DNA from: Zea mays
Lineage: Eukaryota; Streptophyta; Magnoliopsida; Poales; Poaceae
Reading direction: 5' to 3'
Length of the DNA: 64,000 nt
Assembly (NCBI RefSeq): GCF_902167145.1
Contig: NW_023367355.1
Coordinates: 62,001-126,000, forward strand
Part shown: piece by piece, positions 11,508 to 20,067 of the stretch
How positions within the stretch are numbered: position 1 is the stretch's first letter
How the letters are laid out: each line of letters begins with the position of its first letter
Program-made: the position numbers and the translations under genes
The notes under the pieces: generated by a model
Told to the model about the DNA's origin: nothing
Seen by the model: only the letters and a program-made list of their open reading frames with translations
Databases searched by the model: none

Positions 11508-13726
11508 CAAACGAGTAGGTGTGAAGTTACCACAGCATTCATTGCTATTTGCACTATTTCGCTGCCAAATTTTTTAGCCATCGCCGAAGCTCGACTTTCG
11601 GAATCGAACGAAGCTCCAGCTTGAAGCCTGCTTCGTCAGAAGAAAATACTTCGGAAGAAAAAAGTATTAAATTTCTACAAATTCATAATCAAATGGCCAG
11701 AATACGCTCTACCGCCAGGGTTGAGCATGATGGGGACGAAGCTGAAGGTTCGGAGACTGTTCCCATCTCCGAAGCGATGCAGAGGTCCGGACTGGTAACT
11801 TCGGAGAAGATCCCTAGTGATGATGCAAGACAAGCAGAACAAGCAATTGCTGAAGCAGAAGAAGAAGATAATGGGGAAACTGATCCCGAAGATGATTACC
11901 GCATTGCCATGCCAAGCAAGCCCAGCCACTTGGACATCGGGAAATCTACTATTTCGAAGGCTGATCTCTCCAAGATGGTGAAGTCGGGCTTTTTTAATGA
12001 AAATCAGAAGAAGCTATTACGCTTCGGAGGAGAAGAGACTACCCCAAAGCCGGAGAAGGACGAAATTGTTATTTTCAAAAGCTTTCTAAAGGCTGGATTA
12101 AGATTCCCTCTACATGGGATTATTGCAGAGGTACTGAAGAGGTTCGGTATCTATTTTCACCAGCTGACCCCTAACGCCATCGTTAGGCTTAGCGTTTATA
12201 TCTGGGCACTCCGAAGCCAAGCGGTGGAACCATTTGCGGACAGCTTTTGCCGGGTCCACGAGCTGCATTATCAGACGAAGGCTAGAAAGGATGGACTGCA
12301 CGACAATTTTGGTTGCTATAACTTCGCCTATCGGAAAACCACAAAATTTCCGGTAATCAGCTACCGAAGCAAATGGGCAGCAGGCTGGAAGTCAGAGTGG
12401 TTCTATGTCAAGGTTGATGACGACAAGGAGAAGCTTGTGCAAAGTCCACTGGAACTAATCTTCGGAGAAACCCGACCTCGCTGCAACATGACACCCGAAG
12501 GTCCAACACAACAAGCAATGGATGAATTCAGAATTATTGCAGAGCATATCAGTACAAGGGACCTGGTTCAGGAGTTTTTGGCTTTCAAAGTTTTTCCTAG
12601 TTTGAAAGAATGGGAAATGCCGAAGCTAAAGGGGGAGAAGAAAGAAGGTGAACTTGTACGTTTACCTTACTATTTCAAGTTTAAAAAGTACTTTAAAACA
12701 CCTTGCCAAGAGTGGCTAGATACAATTGAAGTAATGTGCAATGAAATACTTGGCAATTATTCCAAAAAAGAAGATCAATTGATGACTGCGGCCTTCGGCA
12801 CCCGTCCGAAGCGAAGACTAAACTGAGTGTTGGACGCCTTGGGTTTTGAATACCCTGATTATGAAAATCTGAACAAAGGTGCCGGAGGCCAGAAAAGGAA
12901 GAGGATAACCGAAGCCTCAAATAAAGATGAAGAAGAGACACCAAAGAAGAAGATTCCAAAGAAGAAGAAAGCATCTTCTCCGAAACGAAAAATATCCGAC
13001 GAAGAAAAATCCCCCGCATCACCCTCTGCCACTGATGTGGAGGCAATTCTGAAGGTAATGACTGAATCCATGCCTGCGAAGCTAAGTCCACTAGGGCCTC
13101 AACTGACAAAATTTTTTCAGAAGGAAAAGTAGCCCGAAAGAATGAAGAAAACGACTAAAGTAAAAAGACAGAGGATGATCGGTGTGACAGAGGTAATTGA
13201 CAAGACACCGCCAAGAGCTTCAGCTCAAAAAACACCAGCGGCTGCGGAAGGGACAAATATTGAAATTACACCTTCGGAGGTCGCGGTTGCCTCAGCTGCC
13301 TCAGCTGAAGATTTGAACCTGGAGAGCACAGTCGAACACATTGACAAAATACTGCTAGATATGGCTGCAGAAGAAGCTACCACCGCCGCCGAAGAGGCCG
13401 TGACCACAGCGTCGGGGAAAGGAAAGGAAATTGCTGATGAAGTTTTAGAAAACGAAGCCTTCATGTTCCAGAATTTAATTGGAGAAAAACTATCAAAAGC
13501 TGAAATAGAAGAGCTTAGAGAGTATGCCAAATCCTGCGGATACAAACCTGGAGCACTCCTCTTCGGAGGCATTGATGATGAAAAATTAGATTGTATTCGA
13601 GATCAGACTGGAGCCAAAGTTATCGGTACTCTGTCAAAGAGTATCGGCTTTCCGAAGCTAGAAACAGACATCAGCCGCTACCGACGACAACATATCGTTG
13701 GTAGTTTATTTTATTCCAATTTCAAG

Positions 13727-13801
13727 GTGAACTACTTTTTCCCTTAACTTTTATTGTTTCTAATAATGGAGACATGCCTGACGAAGGTTATTTTTGTGTA
13801 G
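13727..13801 (+). other. Intron 1 of the antisense gene (element 1)
   Basis: 75 bp, donor AAG|GTGAAC, acceptor TTTTTGTGTAG|AG, phase 0. Its sequence has diverged more than the flanking exons relative to the 76-bp intron in element 2. Joining the exons keeps a frame that is homologous in both copies. Confidence 0.8.
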
Positions 13802-14500
13802 AGTATGCTGTTGAGCAAGGCCTTGAAAATGCAACAAGATTTTGAAGACAAAAAGCACGAAGTTATAATTGAAAATTTGGAAAACAGAATAAAGGAGCAA
13901 TCAGATGCTATCGAGAAAAAGAACTTTGAGCTCCATGCAACCGAAGGTTTATTGGCGGAAGCCGAAGCAAAAATAACAGAACTGAACACGAAGCTTCTCC
14001 GTCAATCTGAGCAGTTCGAACGAGAAAAGCAAGATCTTAATGCAAAAATTGAAGCCGAAGCTCAACAAAATTCGGATTTGAGAAAACTATTGACAAGCCT
14101 TCAAGAAAAATGTTTGGAATTTAGCAACAAATGCATTCAACGATTAAGAAAAATTTTCTACTCAATTGGAGCCAGCAGTGAAAAATTCACCCCCTCAGCT
14201 GAAGATCTACCGAAGACCTTTGACCATATTGAGGGTGAGATTGACGAGCTCGACGAAGTCATAGCTGGGCACGGTGATTTCTGTGCCTGGGTGGCTTCTC
14301 GAGGCACCGCCGCAGCCTTCCTAAAAGCTGGCTGCGATCACGGAAAGATTGTCAATAGACCGAATTTCACTTTATCACCATCAATCTTAGATGACATTCC
14401 TGATCTCGCCCGAAGTATCTCGAATAGATTTGTAAAAATGATATGGACAAAAGGTGGGCGAGAAAAGGCTGGAGACGAAGCTCGGAGTCATCTCGAACCA

Positions 14501-14573
14501 GTAAGGAATCATACCTTGTGCTTACCTCTTCCTTCAAGCTTGACTTTGACTTACAACAACCTTATTCATGTAG
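14501..14573 (+). other. Intron 2 of the antisense gene (element 1)
   Basis: 73 bp, donor CCA|GTAAGG, acceptor CATGTAG|GATGAC, phase 0. It leads into a tiny last exon coding DDEAETDD and a TAA at 14598-14600. Element 2 has the same 73-bp intron length and the last exon DDEAEGDT plus TAA. Without splicing, the frame would end in non-conserved residues. Confidence 0.75.
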
Positions 14574-14794
14574 GATGACGAAGCCGAAACTGATGACTAA
14601 AAAATGACGCCGAAGCTGAAGCTCCTTGAAGATTAAATAGTACACTGTAGACAGTACTTGAGAAATTTTTGAGATAACTTTGTAAATGTAACTAAAACTT
14701 GTCTTTAATGTATTCTGTTCATACCTTGTAATATGTTCTTACCCTTCCATTGATGTATGAGAAGTGCTTTGATGTGGACGAAATTTCCTTTTTT

Positions 14795-14822
14795 GAGCCG
14801 AAGGCGAAAAAACACCTTCCCT
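14795..14822 (+). repeat. Direct repeat on the 3' side of the antisense gene (element 1)
   Basis: GAGCCGAAGGCGAAAAAACA followed by CCTTCCCT; it matches 11316-11345 except for a two-base gap. Together the two copies bracket the antisense gene with its promoter. Confidence 0.75.
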
Positions 14823-15077
14823 TCTTTTCGTACGCAGCAAAGCATAAAAAACAGCATTTCCCTTCTTTCCGAAGCTCTCCCTTTTTGTAGACGAAGCTCT
14901 TTTTTTTCTTTTTGCCGAAGCACCTACTTATGCCATGATGATGATTATCCTACATATGCCTGGATAAATGTTTATGAATGCAAATGCTATGATGTAATGT
15001 GATGTGCAAATGAATGTTCAAACGCGTATCCGAAGCCATACTCATGGCTACTATTTCCTTAAAAACAATCACACCTC

Positions 15078-15288
15078 AGCTCTGCATTCCCTTGGGAACG
15101 ACTTTGGAGCTTCTTCGCCTTTACTTTTGGCGGAATCAGCGTTGACTTTTCGCTGTAAGCTCTGCATTCCCTTAGGAACGACTTTGGAGCTTCTTCGCCT
15201 TTACTTTTGGCGGAATCAGCGTTGACTTTTCGCTGTAGGCTCTGCATTCCCTTAGGAACGACTTTGGAGCTTCTTCGCCTTTACTTTT
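15078..15288. repeat. 80-bp tandem repeat, about 2.6 copies (element 1)
   Basis: Units start at 15078, 15158 and 15238 with CTCTGCATTCCCTTRGGAAC. Each contains CGCC-TTTACTTTT-GGCG, a small potential stem-loop. Element 2 carries a related 60-bp repeat at the same place, so the repeat is an old family feature whose unit length has changed. Confidence 0.85.
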
Positions 15289-15462
15289 TGGCACTCGATG
15301 GTGCGTTCTCAGCTTTTACATTTACAATTTTGGGGGATTTTTCTCTTATAGAACTAAAAAAGGAAATTACATGTGACGGCCCCATTAAAAACCTTTCTCC
15401 CCCTTCAGAAAGGAAAAGGGTGCCATGAAAGAAAAAAAAAATATATGAAAAATTACATCGAG

Positions 15463-16158
15463 TTATACATAATATCGCTGAAGCTCATCCGCATTCCAAG
15501 ATCTAGGAATGTCGTTGCCGTCCATATCCTTCAATCTGTATGAACCAGGTCTTGACGAAGATGCTACTAAGAAAGGTTCATCCCATTTCAACTGCAACTT
15601 GCCTACTGTTTCTGGGTTAGCCACTCTCCGAAGCACCAAGTGTCCTGGCTCAATATTCTTTAGCCGAACCTTTCTATCTCGCCACTTGATTGTTTCGGCT
15701 TGATATTTATTGATGTTCTCCACAGCTTGCAGCCTGATCCCTTCTAAAGCATCTTTTTCCACAGAACAAGCAGCTTCGGAACCTGATTCTGCCGAAGCTA
15801 CTACTCTTATTGATCCGGTTTTAGCTTCCTCCGGAGTTATTGCTTCGTCACCGAATAATAACTTGAATGGAGTAAAGCCTGTAGACCTTGATGTAGTTGT
15901 ATTGTGGCTCCACACCACTTTGGTTAACTGATCTGGCCACTTTCCCCTGGGTTGATTGAAGATTAACTTCATTATTCCTGTCATAATAATGCCATTGGCT
16001 CTTTCAACAAGTCCGTTTGATTCCGGATGCCTGACTGATGCAAAATGGATCTTCGTACCAATTTGATCACAGAAATCCCTGAAAGCTTCGGAATCAAACT
16101 GTGTTCCATTATCCACAGTGATAGCCTTCGGTACCCCGAAACGACGAACAATATTCTG
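15463..16158 (-). pseudogene. Integrase C-terminal segment of element 1 pol
   Basis: Continues in frame after the TAG at 16161-16159. It holds the second catalytic Asp in VDNGTQFDSEAF and the catalytic Glu in HPESNGLVERANG. Then comes a C-terminal region with VRLKNIEPGHLVLRRV and GSYRLKDMDG, typical of gypsy integrase tails. No chromodomain follows. Confidence 0.9.
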
Positions 16159-18471
16159 CTAGAAAAACTTTTGAACGGTGGCCAAAGTTATTGTGGCTAA
16201 AGGCTTTGCCTCAATCCATTTAGAAAAATATTCCACCGCAACTACAACATATCTTAGGTTCCCTTGGGCCGGTGGTAACGGACCTAACAAGTCAAGGCCC
16301 CACCTTTGTAATGGCCATATGGGTTGTATGAGTTGTGTTAAGGACGAAGGTTGTTTTTGATCTCTTGCACATTTCTGACAACCTTCGCACTTTTGAACTA
16401 ATTCCGCTGCGTCCGAGGCTGCCTTCGGCCAATAAAACCCCTGACGGAAAACCTTTCCAAGTAACGGCCTAGATCCAATGTGAGATCCACACAGGCCTGC
16501 ATGTATTTCTTTCATCAACTCTATGCCTTCGGCTCTAGATAAACACTTGAGTAGCGGAGCACAAACTCCATGTTTGTACAACTCCCCTTCTATCATGACA
16601 TATGGACGAGCTCTTGCCTCTATCCTCCTGTTATAAGCTTCGTCATCTGAAAGAAATTTACCCTGTAGGTAAGAGATGATCTCAGTTCTCCAATCTTCAC
16701 TATAAACAGGAGATATATTGAGGACTGCTCTTTCAAGAAGTTCCACCGAAGGTGCTTTTATTGTTTCGAAGAACACATCCGAAGGTAAGGGCAGCCCCTG
16801 TGCCGCTGATTTAGCTAGCAAATCGGCATGCTCATTTTGTCCTCGAGGGATATTTTTAACAGAAAATCCTTCAAAGGAAGCTTCAACTCTTCGGACCATG
16901 TCCAGATATTTTTCAAGCTTCAGATCTTTAGCCTTGCAACTCTTGTCAATATGACCCGAAACAACCTGGGAATCAGTTTTAAGTATGGCCCTTCTGATTC
17001 CCATTGCTTTTAGCTTCCGAAGACCCAGAAGCAAGGCTTCGTACTCGGCGATGTTATTTGTGCAACTAAAATCAAGCTTTGCCGCATAGCAAGTTTTAAC
17101 TTTGGAAGGTGAAACCAACACAGCAGCTGCTCCTGCTCCGAAGGTTCCCCAAGACCCATCGCAAAACACTATCCATGCTTCGGCATCTTTATTTGTTTCT
17201 TCCTCCTGAGCCCCTGGCGTCCAGTCAGCAATGAAATCTGCTAACGCCTGGGACTGAATCGAAGATCTATGAACATATTCAATACAGAATTCGTTGAGCT
17301 CTGCAGCCCATTTTCCAATCCTTCCAGTAGCTTCTCTATTTCTCATAATATCCTTCAACGGCTGTGAAGAAGGAACAACAATATTGTATGCTTGAAAGTA
17401 ATGCCGAAGTTTCCTGGATGCCATCAAAACAGCATACAACACCTTCTCCAATTCTGTATAGTTTTTCTTTGATATACTAAGAACTTCAGATACAAAATAC
17501 ACTGGGACCTGCTTTTTGACTTGGCCATCAAGCTTCTCCTGGACAAGTGCTGCACTCACCGCTGAGTGCGAAGCTGCCACATATAATAACAAAGGAGCCC
17601 CTGGCGTTGGTGGAGTTAATGTTGTTAAATCTATCAGGTATTGTTTCAATTCCTCGAAGGCTTTTTGTTGGCTTGGTCCCCATTGAAAGACTTCGGCTGA
17701 TTTCAGCACTTCGAAGAATGGTAAGTTTCTCTCCGCTGATCTGGATATGAATCTATTGAGAGATGCCAACCTTCCTGTCAATCTTTGAGCCCCCTTTTTT
17801 GTAGTTGGTGGCTCCATCCGAAGTATAGCTTCAATTTTACTTGGATTAGCTTCGATTCCCTTTGTTGAAACCAAACATCCAATAAATTTCCCCTTCTTTA
17901 CTCCAAAAACACATTTTTCTGGATTCAATTTTAAGCCAGCTTGTCTGAAATTGGCGAAGGTCTCCTGTAAATCAGCAATATGATTCTCCTGTTTCGTGCT
18001 TTTTACAATGATGTCATCAACATAAGTTAGCACATTTCTGCCTATCTGAGACTGGAGAACCCTCGCAGTCATTCTGCTGAAACTTCCTCCAGCGTTTTTG
18101 AGCCCCTCAGGCATCCGAAGATAGCAATACGTGCCACTTGGAGTTATGAAGCTAGTCTTCGGCTCATCTTCCTTTTTCATCCAGATTTGGTGGTAGCCTG
18201 AATAACAGTCTAACAGACTCATGAGTTCTGAAGAAGCTGCTGCATCAACTAAAGAGTCTATCCTTGGCAATGGGAATTCATCCTTCGGACAAGCCTTGTT
18301 AAGATCTGTAAAATCGATACACATTCGCCACTTGCCATTGGCCTTTTTTACCATAACAGTGTTAGCTAGCCATTCTGGATACTTTACTTCTCTGATAACT
18401 CCTGCACTGAGGAGTCTTTTGACTTCATTACGAGCACCTTCGGCTTTATCATCTGACATTTTCCAAAGCCT
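16159..18471 (-). pseudogene. RT, two RNase H domains and integrase N-terminus of element 1 pol
   Basis: Numbering from the Met at 18459: RT with CIDFTDLNKA (47-56) and catalytic YVDD (146-149); a first RNase H region (about 290-410) where the usual Asp positions read LYVAAS and VPSSQPL, so it looks catalytically dead; a second RNase H (about 428-550) with CDGS (D434), AEYEAL (E472), TDS (D496) and NEHADLLAK, a complete active site; integrase zinc motif H653, H660, C691, C694; and the first catalytic Asp in WGLDLLGP. It ends at a TAG replacing a Trp codon. Confidence 0.9.
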
Positions 18472-19416
18472 CTACTTTCTGGGTCTGAAGGATGGATCAA
18501 CATTGAGCGAGTGCTCAATAACATCCCTATTAACTCCGCAAAGATCATTGGCTGACCATGCAAAAACATCTTTGTTGTTGAACAAAAACCTTATCAAGGT
18601 TTTCTCTTGTTCTTCGAATAACTGAGAGCCCAACAGCACCTTCTGCTCTGCTATGTCCTCACATAATAGCATGGGCTTCGGCTGATCTGCTGAAGCTGCT
18701 TTCTCCCTTCTGAATTTGTATTGTTCACAAGCTTCAACTCCATCTATGTTATGGATTGCTTTTGAGTCAGTCCAGTTTCCTTCGGCCCTTCTGGCAGCTT
18801 CCTGACTTCCATGGATAGCGATGGGTCCTTGATCCGAAGGTATCTTCATGCAGAGATAAGCAGGATGAAGAATTGCTTCGAAAGCATTGAGGGTGCCACG
18901 ACCAATGATTGCATTGTAAGGATATTCCATGTCAACAATGTCAAACACAACTTGCTCAGTTCTGGTGTTGTTGATGAACCCGAAGGTCACTGGCATGGTG
19001 ATCTTGCCCAGTGCTACAATCTGTCTTCCTCCGAAGCCACAGAGAGGATGTGTAGCATCATGAATCTTATCTTCTGGCTCTTGCATTTGTCTGAAGGCCT
19101 TAGCAAATATGATATCAGCTGCACTACCTGTGTCAACCAAGACATTGTGGACCAGAAATCCTTTGATAACACAAGAGATAACCATGGCATCGTTGTGTGG
19201 GTAATCCTTGAGCTGAAGATCCTCTTGGGAGAAGGTAATGGGAATGTGAGACCATCTTGACTTGATGAAGGGTCCCTGCACCCCAACATGCTGTACCCTT
19301 CTCTGTGCTTCTTTTTTCTGCTTCTTATTGGCTGGCTCTGAGGACGAACCACCTGTAATCGGGAGCACCAGCTTCGGGTCCGAAGCAGCTCCAGCTCGAT
19401 CATTGAACGAAGCCAT
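18472..19416 (-). pseudogene. Protease segment of element 1 pol
   Basis: 314 codons before the first stop. The active site motif VLVDTGSAADII lies at residues 92-103 (DTGS 95-98), as in retropepsin-like aspartic proteases. A GRGTLNAFEAILHP segment follows, which resembles the second half of the plant gypsy protease fold. The N-terminal ~45 residues are Lys/Gln-rich and resemble the region normally joining gag and protease. The frame stays open upstream through the primer-binding site into the LTR (to 19479), so translation could in principle begin earlier. Confidence 0.88.
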
Positions 19417-19447
19417 CAGCTCAAAAAGTGGAAGTGAGTTCACTGGA

Positions 19448-19458
19448 GGTGGGCGCCA
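19448..19458 (-). promoter_or_regulatory. Primer-binding site of element 1
   Basis: On the minus strand the 5' LTR ends CCCAACA, then one T, then TGGCGCCCACC. The TGG start complements a tRNA 3' CCA end. The match looks about 11 bases long; I do not assign the tRNA. The same site occurs in element 2 at 63924-63934. Confidence 0.75.
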
Positions 19459-19459
19459 A

Positions 19460-20062
19460 TGTTGGGGACTTGCTCTCAAATGCTATGAATTAAGAACAAG
19501 GCAACATAAAATGTTAAATATCAATGCCCTTCGTCCGCCGAAACGTTATCTCCAGAAGGATCTAATGAACTTCGGACGAAGGTCACGAATATGATATTAC
19601 AAAGGTTTCACCTTCGTAATTAAACTTATAAAGATAATATAAAGTAAAGTTGAAACATGAAACATTGCAAATAAACATCTTGAAAACAAATGATGTCATT
19701 CATATGTCTTATTATATGAATTTAAGATGTTTGAATACAACGATTAAATACATTTATACCTTTGCCTTGACAAGCAATCCGAATGATGCGTTAGTGATTA
19801 CCGGAATGCGTGAACAGTAAAGGAATACTGTTCACTATTTATAGGTACAGGACACAGCCTGTGAGGAATTACAATTATGCCCCTCATAGAAGTTTACAAC
19901 ATCGACTCAGATCTTTATGGACTAAAAGGTCATTCCATCTTTAAGTCGGTTTCCAATACCGAAGCTTCATGAAGAAGAACCTTCGGTCATCTCATACAAA
20001 CAGCTTCAGCCGAAAGCCGCTTCTTCCTAGAAGACCTTCGGCGACGAAGCATAGACCCAACA
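19460..20062 (-). repeat. 5' LTR of element 1
   Basis: 603 bp, identical to 10639-11241 except for A at 19989. The TATA-like TATAAATAG on the minus strand is at 19844-19835 and the hairpin at 19810-19835. This copy would drive the genomic transcript toward pol. Confidence 0.96.
19810..19844 (-). promoter_or_regulatory. LTR core promoter with hairpin, 5' LTR of element 1
   Basis: Same sequence as 10989-11023: TATAAATAG followed by a perfect 10-bp stem with a 6-base loop. In this LTR it is the promoter position expected to be active for the genomic RNA. Confidence 0.7.
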
Positions 20063-20067
20063 GGGGG
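20063..20067. repeat. Right target-site duplication of element 1 (GGGGG)
   Basis: Directly follows CCCAACA and matches 10634-10638. The satellite continues at once as GGGGGTTGTGTGG. Confidence 0.95.

Larger units (their letters stand above)
11693..14600 (+). pseudogene. Antisense extra gene of element 1 ('putative gypsy type transposon' domain plus coiled coil), two nonsense codons
   Basis: Three exons: 11693-13726, 13802-14500 and 14574-14600, giving a frame of about 919 codons. The start is chosen at the ATG of MARIRSTARV, because the same start (MARVRSTARV) is used in element 2; an in-frame ATG exists upstream at 11549 but is not conserved. The order is an acidic N-terminus, a domain with FLKAGLRFP and LTPNAIVRLSVYIWAL that I recognise as the plant 'putative gypsy type transposon' family (Transposase_28), a lysine-rich stretch (about 12950-12980) that could be a nuclear signal, an acidic Ala/Glu-rich linker, then a long coiled coil in exon 2. 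Stops at 12824-12826 (CGA to TGA relative to element 2) and 13130-13132 (TAG) interrupt it without frameshift. The biochemical function of this family is unknown; it is not a demonstrated transposase. Confidence 0.8.
14601..15462. other. Convergent spacer between antisense gene and pol (element 1)
   Basis: 862 bp with no credible gene. It lies between the 3' end of the plus-strand gene and the 3' end of minus-strand pol, so it should hold both 3' untranslated regions and poly(A) sites. It contains the second copy of the direct repeat (14795-14822), pyrimidine-rich runs, an ATG/AATG-rich stretch near 14965-15015, and three 80-bp tandem repeats (15078-15288). Confidence 0.7.
15463..19416 (-). 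pseudogene. pol: pol of element 1: protease-RT-RNase H-archaeal RNase H-integrase, two nonsense codons
   Basis: One frame of about 1318 codons on the minus strand, from the ATG of MASFNDRAG at 19416 to the stop at 15463, with no frameshift. It would encode the polyprotein for particle maturation, reverse transcription and integration. TAG codons at 18474-18472 (between protease and RT) and 16161-16159 (inside the integrase) break it. Element 2 has sense codons (CAG, TGG) at both sites, so these are mutations and not programmed readthrough. Gag, normally fused or placed upstream, is missing. The polyprotein ends in DMDGND and RSWNADELQRYYV with no chromodomain, as expected for Tat elements. 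Confidence 0.92.
10639..20062 (-). mobile_element. Element 1: complete gag-less Tat-clade Ty3/gypsy LTR retrotransposon
   Basis: A 9424-bp insertion in the satellite with 603-bp LTRs that begin TGTTGGG and end CCCAACA, and a GGGGG target duplication. Read on the minus strand the order is 5' LTR (19460-20062), primer-binding site, protease, RT, RNase H, archaeal-type RNase H, integrase, a convergent spacer, an antisense gene on the plus strand, polypurine tract and 3' LTR (10639-11241). The PR-RT-RH-INT order is Ty3/gypsy; the double RNase H and antisense extra ORF are known Tat-clade traits. No gag is present: only about 43 bp separate the LTR from the protease frame. The LTRs differ at one site (C at 11168, A at 19989), implying a very recent insertion. 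I do not assign a published family name. Confidence 0.93.

Noticed and set aside
11549..11692. Upstream ATG at 11549 as the start of the antisense gene
   Set aside because: The 48 extra codons are not kept in frame in element 2, whereas the ATG at 11693/56057 and following residues are conserved.
11693..14600. Calling the antisense gene a DNA transposase
   Set aside because: The domain family carries 'transposase' only as a historical name. No DDE or other catalytic motif is visible, and the gene sits inside an LTR retrotransposon in antisense.
18472..18474. The TAG between protease and RT as programmed readthrough
   Set aside because: Element 2 has CAG at this codon with the surrounding residues otherwise matching, so a point mutation explains it better.
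10639..20062. A captured host gene inside element 1
   Set aside because: The interior is fully accounted for by pol, the antisense gene known from Tat elements, and repeat-rich spacer, all shared with element 2.
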